Assembly: GCF_001522545.3 (NCBI RefSeq)
Contig: NC_031770.1
Location: 86,901,594 to 86,965,593, forward strand
Length of the DNA: 64,000 nt
Direction of reading: 5' to 3'
From: Parus major
Lineage: Eukaryota; Chordata; Aves; Passeriformes; Paridae
Of this stretch, positions 25,411 through 38,769 are shown one piece after another (the stretch's first letter is position 1; each line of letters opens with the position of its first letter). The notes below the pieces were generated by a model, which searched no databases, had not been told where the DNA came from, and worked only from the letters and a program-made list of their open reading frames with translations. The position numbers and the translations under genes were made by a program.

Positions 25411-28400
25411 AACATGAAATTAGAATATTACTGTTCAGTAATATCAGATGCTTTTTTTTGGAATCATCAGTGGATAAATTTTTACCATATGTTATTACTT
25501 TCTAGCTTGACATAGAAACTAGGATTAGAAACAATTCAGTGATGAGTAAACCCCTGATGTGGTATCTTTTTGTCCTTCAGCTGAGCAGAAAAAATAGGAC
25601 TTTCTCTAATCAAAATTCAACTACACAATTTAGTGCTTCAGGTTAGTTTTAAATAAACAGCAAAGAATGGGGTGAGGGAATCAGTGATATAAAATCTGGA
25701 GGAATGTATTGAATGAATATATGAGACAAACTGAGTATTGCATTCTTTATTTCAGTGTCCAGAAAAGCAGTAGTACAACTTCCTTCTTTATTTTATCTTG
25801 AAAACCATAGTTTTTGATTCTTAAATTCATTGGATTTGAGGTCATCTCACATTCCTTGTATTTGAAGCTTCCTTCTCTAAGAAATTAGATGGTTTGGAGG
25901 AACTGTGAGGGAAGAAGGTGGTCAGTATTTCATTCAATTGTGCATCTCTTGTTCTGCAGGAGTGAACAGATCCTCCTCAGAAACTTACAGTTGTATGTTT
26001 TTTACCAGTTTTAGGGCCAACATTGTCCCTGGCAGCTCCTTTTCTTTCTCTCCCTGGGTTTCAAGGACATTTAGGGTAACTATCAAATCAGAAAAGTTTG
26101 CTTTGCTGACTAAATTTGGAACGGATACTGTTCATCTTACACTCGAGCATTTAAGACATCATTAAGAGTCCATAGTCCTTAGCAATACTTTAGACATCAT
26201 CATGACTTGGAGATTAATGATGTTATCCTATATGGGATCTAGGTAATCAGAGCAGCCCAGTAAATATGATGCCTGCCCTGACCTGGCAATTCAGGGGCTT
26301 AGACTCGCTCTGGCCTCATCTGGGTGTCACTGGTTTATCTCCTGAGTTGGGCCAGTGGCTGCTGCCTCCCCTGCTCCAGCTTCAGCCCTGGGGTGGCCCC
26401 ACTGGGGAAGGGGTGACACCCCCTCCATCACTGCCTGACAAGGCATAGCCCTTTGTGTGCCTGGGACTGGGTGGGGCTGGAGGCCACTCTAAGTCTGTAG
26501 CTGGCAGTCTGGGAGAAGGAAAAGGACTGTCACAGGGAAATGAAAAGAGTCCAAAGCAGTGACCAAGCCTGAAGACAAGGAAATGTTGCCGTTTTTCTTG
26601 TGAAGACCTGAGGATGTTGACAGCTGACTGTGATCCCCTTCAACCTCTCACCCCTGTCACTCCTGAGGAAGACTGCAGAGTCAACCAAAAGACATAGGAA
26701 GGATGAGCATAACAGCTAAGGAAAGGGACAGGTTGCACTACAACAACAGGTAATAGGGAAATTTTATTACATAACAATTTTAATGTTAATACAGCATTTC
26801 CATATTAATTACATAGTATATGCTATGAGACTTTTAAAACACTGATGTCTAGTCCCCATGTAAATGATGTTTTCTCTTTTGCCTATGGCAGGATCTGGAG
26901 TCTGACACTAGACTGTGTCTATGCAGAGAAATAGATGGGTTTAAGGTGTGATTCATCTTAAGAAATGCATCTAAATTATTCAGGTAAATCATGTTAGTGA
27001 AGTTCCTCTCTCACCATCCACCATAAAGCAAATCTGAGTCTTCCTGTCTCTCCCTTCTCTCGGATAAGGGCCCTCATCTAAGGCCACAAAATCTATGCTT
27101 TACTCCTCACTTACATTTTTCATGAATTTTGCCACTCCAAGGAACAAAATGCCCTCTGGGCTATCTTTCTATCTAGTAGCTGGGACATTTGCTAATACGT
27201 AGAGGATAGAGATATTGAGTCCTAGACCTAGGAAAAAAATTAACCTGAGTCTGCTTCTGGCTGAACAGTATAATAATTGCTTTGTAACATAAAAGATGAA
27301 CAGTGCCACTACCATCACCTTTGTGGAACTGCTGTAAAAGAGAATAATGATCCCTGTTTAGTTCTTTGAAAGTGCAATTGTGCATGTCAACACACAGCAT
27401 AAAGTTCTGGCCTTCAGCATCCAGGTGGACAGATCTGCATGCAAACCTTAATCAGATACCTGGCAGCTGAGAAGAGCTTAGCAAGCCAGCTCCTGCCTTC
27501 CCTGGTTTCTATTATCTAACATTGGATAGGTTCCTGCTTCATTTTCAGAATGAACTTTTCATTTTGGTTTATTGCTTGAAAATGCTTTATTTCACAATTA
27601 CTGCATATTTCTTGATCCCATTTTGAAGACACAGTGTAGGGATTTGGTCATAATCACTCTGGAGTAGATGCTGTTTAATCAGTAATTCCCTGAATTATTT
27701 AAGGAAACAAAAGGATATTTGTTATTTAGCAAACTGAATTTTTAAATAGGTATTTTTATGATGGTTATGATTATCTGAAGCATAGTATATCTGATTTTAC
27801 TTTTTTTGTAAGACTAAGTAAGAGGTCTAAGCCATTAAAACCATGTTACTTTTTTCTTTTTGCTTTTCTAGGCATAATGCAACTGATATAAATTACCATT
27901 GCCTTTCACAGACTTCATTTGAAATTATATCTCTTCTTCTTGATTCTTACAAATGTTTTCTCAGCCTGCATCTAAAAATTATGCATTCTTTTTATAACAT
28001 AGATTTTCTTAGTGTTAAAAGATGACCTAAATTCCATTCTTCTCTGTGTAGGTGGTACAGTTGTAGTAAAAATCCTGTTACAATACAGAAGTCCTCTGAG
28101 GTTTCTAGCCAGGTGACAGCCTTATTCACTAGGCCATAGTGAATGTATTGCACATCTCCCTCCTTTGTCCCACTGGATTTTACATTCACTTCTGCAGAAT
28201 GGAATTATTAGAACATGGATATGATCCGTGACATGCCTGAGGAAGACGAGAACTGCAGGTTAAACTTCTCCGGGCAGAGGGGTTTTGTAATATGAATTTC
28301 TCTACCTTGCTTGTAAATGTGTATGAATTACCACATATTCAATATGCCTGCAACATATAAGAGAAAGAAATGCTCTTAATGCCTTCAGAGGGCTTAGCAC

Positions 28401-30896
28401 TGTGCTCCTTAGGGATCAGAAGCCTCCTTTGTACTTTAAATAGGGGAGACAATTTTAAGTCCTCAGACAAAGCTCAGTGTGCTGTTTTAGAGCTGTGTTA
28501 ACACATCTGTACAGTGAGAAGCTGATCTTCATTAGACCTTTACAACAGTCAAGTTATAAACATCAGGCCATTTTTGGTTCTGTCGCTAGAAAGTTGAGAA
28601 AATTTGAAACTATGCTGAAAGAAAAGTTTCATAATGAAGCTCATGAAAATATAAGCCATGGAGTTTTCTTCATGAGAATGAAGATTTTAATACTAACAAT
28701 TGGTAATACTGAGATTTTACTTTCATGTAAAACATTGAATTTGAACATTTGAAAGACATAAGATGATTTTTTGTTATTTTAGTTCACAAAGCATGAAATA
28801 ATTTAAAAGTATTAAATTGAAAAATAATAATTTAGGAGTGGGTTATAAAAGATAAAAACTAGATGTTTAATTATTCTTTATAATTGTGGGAGAGTATTTA
28901 GATATGTTTTCCAGATTTTTTTAATATTTCTTCAATATTTATTTATAGTATTAGATATAAGGAAATTCACTTGGTAGTCATTAGCCAGTTTGAATTTTTA
29001 AAGTAACCAAATTGACTATAAATTTCCCATCCTATAAAGAGAAAGAAACAAAGGACATTTACAAACCAATTAATGAAGACACAGTGAATGCCATCACCAG
29101 TTAGAATCAATATTTCTCCAACACTATAAAGACCATCCTAAGTAATGGGATATAAATAATAATAAAGCATTGTATTAGTAGTATCATGTACTAGTATTGT
29201 TAGTATTATTAGTAGTATTACTAGTACATAGTAGCACCATACAATAGATTACACTCTAAATTTCTCTGTGCTAAGCTAATATCAATTTTCAGGGCAAAGT
29301 TTTTGTATTTCAGGGTCTTTCTGATTATCATTAATATGTGTTCCCCTCCAAAGAGTGCACGGAACATGCACCTGTTTTTATAAAGTGTATTTTATAAAAA
29401 GCATTTTTTTCCAAATTTTATTTGGTGTAAATAAGGTTTTTTTCTATTGTTATTGATATCTGCTGTCAGTTCCCATCAAACTTTCAAAGGAAATTAAATA
29501 TAAAGTGCTCTAGCTCAAAAATAATCTATTTTTGCAGATTTTTATTTTTTTAATCAAAACAGAATTCAGTGTTTGTCAACAAATTCTCAGTGATTGTTGC
29601 TATGTGGTATTTTAAGCATAAGTCAGTGTTTGTAGCTTGATTTTCCTGTGTAATCTTTTCTTGGAGGCATTGAGGATGATATTGTTTTTCGTAAATTGTA
29701 TTTTATAAAGACTATGTAAACTATGGGCTTATCTGAAGTGAATTTTAAATTTCTGAGAAAGTCAACAAATACATTTTGATAGCAGCACTTGGCATATTGC
29801 TAGATTATGCAAAGACCAAACAGCAGAAAAGCAACAGGAAGATTTTTGCAAAGACTTGACTGTGAAATTAGATTATTTCCAGCGCCTGTAAAAATTGTAA
29901 TTTTGTGCCTCAAATATTTCCTTCCTTCCTCAAATACTTCTGTCTTGATTGTTTACATTTCATGGATATTGGAGATGTCTAAAGCAAAATAGTTGGTGTT
30001 TTACATTCACCTTGTTTACAAATATTTTTATTTGTTAAAAGATAAATATACAGACTGGTTTTAGTGCTATGCACAAGATGCAAAAATATACTGAATTTAC
30101 TCCTACTTTATATAATTTCAACAATATAAACAGTCATCATCAGAAAATTATATTAAAGTTAGGAAACATAAATTTTAAATAGCAATTATTCTGTAACCCA
30201 TTCATTGTTATCTAATTTTTATCTTTAAAGGATGAAAGCATATTAGAAAATATATGACCCAAAGTTATAGGGATCTGGACCTTGCACACTCACAACAGTA
30301 AGGGGACCTTCCTAAAGTAGACCACCATTTTAGTGGTGTTGCTGTTGCAGGCACAGTGATTTATAGAATTGAACAAAAATTCCTGCTCTCTGCTGGGCAA
30401 GACATTTTCCATATAGACATGGTCATTGCCCAATGAAAGCGACCAAGATAAGATCTAGAATATTCTAGTAATGGGAACTTTGTGATTTTCTTTCTGTTCT
30501 TTTAGAAAGTTTTCTCAGGTTTGAGTGAAATGGGAATTCCTCTCCATTGACTGAACAGGATGACAACGTGGTCTAAGTCCACATACTAGAACAGAGGAAC
30601 ACAATGACTCTGATTAACAAAGACATCAGTAGAGTGTTGCTATACCTCTGGTAAAAGTCAGGGCTAAATCTAAGCAGAGAAACAGGTGCTTTTTAATATT
30701 TTAAATTAATTTGTGTTTTATAAGGAAATATGTATAGAAAAACTGAATGGAGATGAAGTTGCATCTCCCAGGTAGAATAAATAGCAGAAATGAATGATTT
30801 ACATCACAGCAGTAACTATGACTGTAGACTTCTAATATGTGCAGATTGACTGTTTATAGAAAGAAGACATTTTGCTTATGGTAAGAGCTGAAATAT
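25411..30896. other. No gene seen; includes a GC-richer patch at about 26245-26720
   Basis: The patch at 26245-26720 is clearly richer in G and C than its surroundings and has no open frame longer than about 60 codons. It may be a decayed mobile element. The rest is AT-rich and featureless apart from a short inverted repeat at 29186-29229 (11-bp arms, 22-nt spacer). Confidence 0.45.
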
Positions 30897-31299
30897 GATA
30901 CAAAGAGAGGCTACAAGGATGATTAGGAGGCTGGAGCCTGTCTCGTATGAGTAAAACTGAGGAAGTTGGGCCTGTTTCACCTTGAGAAGAGACAACTGAG
31001 AGTGAACTTCTTTAAAGCCTAAGAGAATCTGAAGGGAGAGTGTCAAGAGGATGTTTCCACACTCTTCTCAGTGGTGCCAAGCAACAGAAGCAAAGGCAAT
31101 GGGCAGAAACTGATTCACAGATAGTTCCACCTGAATATGAGGAATGACTTCTTTCTCCATGGCTGGAGATATTCAAGAACCATCTGGACATGATCTGAGG
31201 CCATGTGCTCTAGGATAACCCTGCCTGAGCAAGGAGGTTGGACCAGATGATCCAGTGTGGTCTCTTCCAACCCAACCCATCCTGTGATTCTGTGAAAGC
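30897..31299 (+). mobile_element. CR1 LINE 3' end
   Basis: CR1 3' region in + orientation. The order of blocks is typical: GCTGGAGCCTGTCTCGTATG, a short body, CACCTGAATATGAGGAATGA, GGAGATATTCAAGAACCATC, then GGTTGGACCAGATGATCCAG and CATCCTGTGATTCTGTGA at the 3' end. The coding frame is broken by substitutions and small gaps. Confidence 0.9.
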
Positions 31300-34200
31300 T
31301 TTGGATTTTTTTTCTATTATGGACCCAAAAGTAATCATATTCACTGCAAAAAAGGAATTGAGGTTTCTTTTAATTTTCACCTTTGAGAGTGTAGATACTG
31401 TCTTTAATCATCTTCTTAATTCCATCTTGATTCTAAGATGCACCAATTGCACTTAATGTAATTCCAGAACATGCATAAATATTAGTATGGCAATTTCTAT
31501 TCTGGCTATTACTTTATCACCTTTCTGAATTAAATCTGAATAAGATATTTGTTTACATCCATCTGAACAATAGTACTGGGCAGATTATCTGGAAAACTTT
31601 GCAGAAAAAGATGCTTTTAAATACTTGGCCTCTCATTCATCTCTTAGAATTTCTGGAGATCCCTTTTGTTTCCTCTTCATTACAGAAAAGCCAAAAACAC
31701 ACCATCAGTGCAAGAAGAGCTACTGCTGTTTTGTATGTGTGACGTGAAATTTAAATCTGCCCCTACTTGCCTCATCTTACTTCAGTGCAAGTATAAGCAT
31801 AAAGCTGACGAGAACTTCTGCAGACTGTATAAACACATATTTGAATGTGCTTCCACCTGAGTTCTGATCACACACAATCCTGCCTTTTTGTTTTCACAGT
31901 TTCAGAAATGTCATCCATATTCCTCTTAATCCTGAAGCTCTTAACACTTACATTCCACTCATCTTAATGACTGATTCCATTACTATTCATTCCTGATTTC
32001 TCCTCTTTCATTTATTATCTAGGTACCTTTGCTGTGTTTTCTTCATTGTTTCTTGCTTATCTGAATTACAATATATTCCTAGTTTGTCAACTATTTGACA
32101 CCCCAGAGGGAGGGGAGCCTGTTATTTTCTACCACCATTTTCCTTGCTTCATATGTGCCTTTGAATGTATTCTAAACTTGATCCGTTTCCAGCTTTTGAT
32201 GTTGTAATCTTAGTTTTTTGAGCACACAAGAAAATTTCATGTGTACTATATGCCTTCTTTACACAGTTGAATATTATATATTTTGCAGGGTTTCTTCAGA
32301 AGCAAAATTCTTGTTCTTGTCACCTTGTCTGTGTAATCTTGATAACAGGCATCTTTTCCTATTTGCTCTTTTTTTTCCATCACAGATAAAGGTGTATGGG
32401 TAACTTATTTGTTTTGCAGCCCTGATTGCTATCTAGGCAGCATTTTTAAGTCATCTAGCTTACAGCCATGTCCAATCAGTTAGGTTTGCAGTTATTTTTG
32501 TGTTAAACTTGATCTTAGGATCAAAAGTGGAGATCTTTCCATAAATTCTCATTTAGAAAGCCACTATCACAACCGTGATGTAGTTATTTCAGAGTCCAAT
32601 CTGCATTTCACCAAAGATACTAGTCAATCACTATACAAACCCATCTATTTGCTCTGAAGCAACAAGAAGCTACTCATTTTTCATTATCACCAACAAATTC
32701 CATACATGTAGTTATTTTGGAACATGTTCCGTGTCTGCACACTTTAATTTTCTCTTCATGAATCTCTTCATAATCTGTGCTATAGAAAATTTGTGTGAAG
32801 GTCTTCTTTTGCACAGTAAGTTCTTTCACACAGGGGAAATCATTCTACGGTGCTTACATTAGGAAACCAAATGTAAGGTTGAATTTTTCAGCATATAAAT
32901 TACTTCAAATGCATATCTTGAAATAAATTACCTAAGCAGAACTATTATTCTAAACCTTTCTCATCCTTTGAAATGTCAGTTCCCATATTAAAAGGATACC
33001 AAATAAGAATTTTGCATGTGTATGTTGCAAGGGGCTAAATCACATACAAATTTATATTATATCTATAATTTATGAACCATCTATTTTAAGTTTTGAGTTC
33101 AGGATTTCTCTATAAGGTTATGTGTCAGAAATTATATCTATGAAATTTTCTATCCCTATTTTTAATCAAAGATTTTTGTCTGATCTTCAAAATATTCACT
33201 GATTTTTATGTGTTGCAATATTGCTGTGGTGTGCTATTAATGATTCACTTACTTGTATTCTTTAATATTCATGGCAACATTTATTTCCACAGCTCTCATA
33301 CATGTTAGCATTTCCTAGACCACTGGGATTCAGAAAGTGAAATAGAAAATGACATGTTGTATGCATCTATCTTTTGCCTTCTTTATTGGACATCACTGAA
33401 GAAGTTAATACCATGAATGATTCATGTATTTAACATTCACTGAGTGTTTTTTCATTGATGCTTTGATTGCATGGAGGTCTTCATTAGAAAGAGTTAAGTA
33501 AGAAAACAGTGCATTAGAGTAAGAATGCATTAGATTAAGGAAAGAATGCATTAGAAGCTTGCATGCTTCTAATACATGATTTAAGATGAAGGAAACAGAA
33601 ATAGTGCTCACCAGACTCTTAACTGAGGCTTTAGTATTTCTTTTGTAGGACAGCTGCATATTTGCACTGTCTCATTGGGGGAAAGGCAAGCAGGGGGATA
33701 CAGAAATACTGAACACAGTACTCACTATATGTAAGATATTAGTCAAAAGAGTTGCAACTTCACCAGAAGGACTGAATGAAGTGTTATTTAAGAGTACCGT
33801 GGCTTTGCTGTCAGGGTCATAAGTGTCATCCCAGTTTGTAAGAGACAGCTTGATATGATAATACTGTGAATTCTGTTCATATCTGAAGGTATGACTTCCT
33901 TTGGGAATGTTTTCAGGCTTCATATGTATAAGATGAAGACAGATTCTGCAGCTGATATTAACCTGCCCATTTGCCACCACCCTGAGAGACGTCCTACATA
34001 GGTGTGACCAAAACAATGCATATGGAAGAGAGAAATGTGCATTTGACCAATTTAACTACAATTCACAAGCCAGTTATGAGCTTATGCAAAATCACAACTG
34101 TGGTAAATACAACAATGCTTACTCACAAATGCAGAACAGTTAAAACTTAGCTGGCAAATTAGTGGGGAATGTGCACAGTTAATAGGTTCAAGTAATTACT

Positions 34201-37200
34201 ATAAATTATGAGGAGCAAGATAGCTAGTTGACAAGCCTTACATTGCCATCTTGCTACAGTTTTTCATCAGTGACTGACAGAAGTGGTTTTCATGATAAGC
34301 ATGACTTGAATCTAAGGCCTTCACAAGAATTTATATAATAACCTTCAGCATCAAGAAAGACACTCCTGAAAATACTTGTCAGTAAATCACCTGAATTTCA
34401 CTTCCTCCATAACTGCATAATCTAAAGCAAATTCAAGCTGAATTTCTAAATTGAAATGTTGGATATCTGAATATTTGGATCTGGAACAAGAGCTAATTAT
34501 TCACAGAAATTTCTATTATACTCCTGCTAGATACCATGCATACATCCTCAACTAAATGCACAGAATAGACAATATTGTATGAATCACTTTAGAACAATAC
34601 CCATGGTTGGATAGTCCATGCACCTTCTTAATGGTGATTTTTTGACTGCAATAGGAAAACAGAAAGCCACGAAACTAATTACAAAAAATCTATCCCTTCT
34701 ACCATGGATTTGGCCAGATAGAAAGACCGTTTTTTTCTAGATTTCACAATGGGTTTTTTGTTTGTTTTCCAGTCAGAGAATTATCTCACTTATATTATGG
34801 ACTGGGTATTGGGGGTAAAGGATCATTACTAACACTTTTTTTGGTACTTTCAGCTTAAAAACTTCTGCTTTAAGTGTGTATTTCTCGCAATACATTGCAA
34901 GATCTTGATTCTCTTGCTATTTGCATCAATTTTTTTAATTTTGAATAATGGGAAGATAATTCCTTTTGGAGCAGCCTATAGTACTGTAAAAGATACCTTA
35001 AATTCACATTATAGTCTCTTCTTGCTTTGACCATTAATATTGCTGTAATCTTTAAAATAGTTATTATATGCCAAAAATAGTTCAGTTCTGTTTGTTCAAA
35101 GTCTAGTTGTAAGTGACTGAAAAGCAGCATGCTGGTTTATGAATAAATGGGAAAAATCTTGGTTTCCTTTGGATAGAACTGCTTTTCTCCCAGTGGTAGC
35201 TCTAATGCTTTCTAGCTATGGGGGTTATCAAAATTTAAGCAGTGGCACAGGGCTTGGTGCTGGCTTTGTGCCAGCTGCTAGGGCTTTGTAAGAAAGGGCA
35301 GTAGGGGGGAAAGATTTTAGCAAGGCTTGTGAAGTTCTGCTGGGAGCAAGCCAAATTATCCCCAAGGTAAGAGCTACTCCTGATTTCTGCTGTAATACTA
35401 CTTGATCCTCTCTGTGTCTCATATAGTACATTTAAAAAGGAAAAAACCACAGACTTTAGCTGAAGCAGAACCACACACTGCTGATGTTTTTTTCCTGATT
35501 TTTACATATATATGTATGTTCTATGCCTTCAGTGAGAGAATCTCTTCTATTCACTTCTGACTGCCATGAAATAACACTTCTTTCCATTATCTGTATATCG
35601 ATGAGCTAGCCCACATGGTGAAAAATCCCTTCTGGGACTGGCAGACAGCAGTCACACAAGTACCAGTTAATCTCACTAAGCTATTACTGCAATTAATAGA
35701 TACAGGCAGTAGATTTGAATTTAAAATCTACACTTCAGCAGGAAACAGAATCCTGCTTTAGAAACTATTAATAATTTTCTGACCATAATAAAACAATTTC
35801 CTGCACTAATTGCATTCCAGGTGGCTCCTATAATTTAAATGGGTTACTGCTAGAAGACTATCTCCCTTTTTCCTGAGTTGAAGGAGGATATTCTCAGTTC
35901 TTTGCAGTCAATATTTTTATTTCTAAAAAATCTGAAAACTTAATTTTGTAAGAAAATATTATATGTATCATTTTCTTGCTGTTTTCAACTGAAACTCTTG
36001 AACAGAATGAGGGAAAAAATGAAAATTAAAAGAAATGCAGCCTACTGTTCCCTTCATGGAGTAAGTAGGGAAGGTGAGTACAGACCTCACTCAAAAGCAT
36101 TGCAGACTGGCTGTTGGACATGTAGAAGTTAAGAATCAAAACTTGGATCAACAGACATGACTGAAGCATGTGCGAAGAAACAAAAGATATGCAATACTTC
36201 GGGAAAATAGAAGGGGCTTCCTGGGATTTAGGGTCTGATGTTGCATACCTTTGAGGCACATGATTTCTATGAATGTGTTTGTGCATGTGTGTATGAGTAT
36301 GTTTAGGCTAGAAGTGAGGATTTTGTGAAGTAATGGGAGCTCTAAAACAGTAATATTTTTCTTTCAGAAGAATTTCGAAGGCTAGTCCAGTCTCTGTGTA
36401 AGCATGAAAAAGCAACAATAAAGGGCATTTATTCATAACTGTTGTTTTTCTTTGCTTGAAAGATACTTGTGGGCTACACTGGCAACTGTTCTGGATGTTA
36501 ACCACATTTTATTGTTGTCTAACACGCCACATTAAAGAACATTTCAACTTTGAGAGAAAAACATAACTATAATTCCCTGCTAGTCATGCAGCACAGACTT
36601 CTGTGACAGCATAAAACATGGATTCACTGTAATTGTGGGTTTGTTATGTGGAACCAAAGGTGAAGCACATCGCAGTGAAATAGCTTTGCAACTGTAGATA
36701 GAAATAATGGTTGGAGAACATTGTTCTGCTCTGCCTTTAAGGTGTTTCAGAGGAAAAGACTAAATGAAATGTATGGAAGTAAATGAGACTCATTTGAAAA
36801 GAAATTAAATCCTTTTAAATGGTGATTACAAATATGAAGTACGTTATTGTATTGAAGGGAGTAAAGAGTAAAACTCACAGATTATATTATTTTGCTGTGG
36901 CTGTTTTTCAGGACTTGCTGGAAAGATTCACCTTACTTTAGAATGCAAAAGAGAGTGATTAAAGTGACTCATTAAATATGAAACTTCAAAGAAATTAGAT
37001 TTTTTGAGAGAAAACAAATGTAGGGAAAATGAAAGCTGAGGTACTTTCAGCACATTGAGAGTGAAAAACAACAAACCCCACTCCTACATGCATAGGCCAC
37101 CTGAAACAGAAATTTCTAAAATTGGTAATAAAAGAAAAAAAATCATATGACTAATATTATCCATTAACCCTGCTTTTAAATTCTGTGAAATACTAGAAAA

Positions 37201-37960
37201 AAAACAAACAAACAAAAAAAAAAACAATAGGGAGATTAATTCTTTGTAGTTAGGACAGCAAGTATGTTTTTACTGTGGTAATATACCTGTTTCAATTTAA
37301 GAAAGTTTTATCTTATCCTTCTGCCATTAATGAGTACAGAGAGCCTGACTGAAGGCTCAATAACCTCATTGTAAGACTTCCTGCTTGATGGTTGAAGGCC
37401 CCCCATGCCTTCCTCCCACACGGAGAGCTCTGCAGTCACTCTTGGTGCATTGGGCTGCTCTTGCAGTGCTGTTGGTGCCCATAGGGAAGAGTAACAAAGA
37501 TTAACCATCTGTGAGCTGGGCAAGCCTGCTGTGATGTGTAGAATGCCAGATCCTTGCTCTGACAGACAGCCAAGCTGACAGACAAGCCTCTGAGGACATC
37601 AGGTTGGATTGGTGTAATACCCCAGAGCTTGCTCAATGAGTCTTTTAAAAGGATTTAATGTTATTTTCTGCAACTTGAGTTAGAAGCAAGGGAGAAACAC
37701 TGACAAGATATTCTCAAGAGGGCAAACAAGAACTTTACTGTCCAGCTTCAGAAAATCTGGTAAGTTTTTAATGTTTGAGCAATATTAAGTCAACATAAAG
37801 CATTTCACAAAGCATTAATTTAGCAAATTCTAAGCCCATTCTACTTAGCAAACTTCAACTCAACTCTGACTTTTAGTTACTCAAATTTTGAGACGGAATA
37901 AGAAGAAAGAGAGAAGAGATATAGAAAAGAACAAATATAGCTACCGCTTCTGATTCCATT
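31300..37960. other. No firm gene; one weak minus-strand exon candidate inside
   Basis: AT-rich DNA with chance ORFs. The only stretch that looks somewhat protein-like is listed at 33726-33981. A small group of GCATTAGA repeats ending in a 9-bp hairpin lies at 33511-33573. GC-richer patches at 35225-35440 and 37310-37640 have no recognised content. Confidence 0.4.
33726..33981 (-). other. Weak candidate minus-strand exon, unrecognised
   Basis: Inside a 114-codon minus-strand ORF (33672-34016). The segment from an AG at the right (CTCTCAG, weak pyrimidine tract) to a strong donor GTGAGT at the left (33725-33720) would be a 256-nt exon, phase 2 to phase 0. The peptide has protein-like composition, with VNISC, LSLTNWDDTYDPDSKATVLL and NNTSFSPSGEV, and two N-glycosylation sequons. 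I do not recognise the family, and no partner exon was found. An ORF of this length also arises by chance in 64 kb. Confidence 0.15.
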
Positions 37961-37965
37961 GGTGT

Positions 37966-38690
37966 TCACCTGAAAGAAATTCCAAGAGGATGTAAGGTCA
38001 AGACCTGTGTGTGCCTTGTGCTCTGTCTTCCATACACGTTAGTTTTCCTGGGCCCTTCCTTTACGTGGGACTTCTGGTCATTATGCCACTCAGCTCTTTG
38101 TTGTCTGGTGAGGAAGCTGCCACCATGAGGCAGAATTTTGCATGAACATGTGTGGGCAAGAAACTGAGGCAGACACAGAAAGGGAGTAGGCATGGCCAGA
38201 GGCCACGTCCCAGCAGGTAGGGATGGGTGTGCTGTTGAGACAGGAGAGGCTGGAAACTTGTGATGGACCAGCAGACACATGGCTGCTCAGGGCATTGCTG
38301 AAGGCAAACAAGGTTCTTCAGGACACCCTCGGAGCCAGCCCAGCCCAGAGAGGTATCTGCAGTGAGGAATGTGAGGGTACTGTGCAGTGCAGGGCAGCCA
38401 ATGGCACAGCCACTGGTGTGGCCATTGGAGGGGCAGGGAGCTGGGTCCTGCCAGCCAGGCTCACAGCAGGTGCTAGCAGGGCTGGATGCCCAGTGTGGTG
38501 GGCCATGAGCACGCCCTGGCTGAGGAAGCCAAGGCAGTTTTTATGGAGGAAGCTGACAAGCTGTCCCAGGGGAAGCACTGCTTCTTGCATGCTGTGGGTG
38601 TAAACCTGGAACATGGACATCCATTGGAAGTCAGCTGTTGGGCTTGAGGGGCCTGCATACAGCCCTGTGAAACAGTCCTTGCTCTGACTT
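37966..38690. other. GC-richer block of unknown nature
   Basis: About 700 bp of clearly higher GC than its surroundings. Open frames exist on both strands (126 codons at 38223-38603 on +, 149 codons at 38318-38767 on -), as expected of GC-rich DNA. Neither contains a motif I recognise. CpG is scarce, so it does not look like an active CpG island. It could be a decayed retroelement or retrocopy. Confidence 0.4.
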
Positions 38691-38769
38691 CTTTGCTTTG
38701 ATTTACTAATCTTTTTTCTTCTCTCATTATCCAGTTTTAGACAAATATAAGTGTTTTTTATAACCACAG

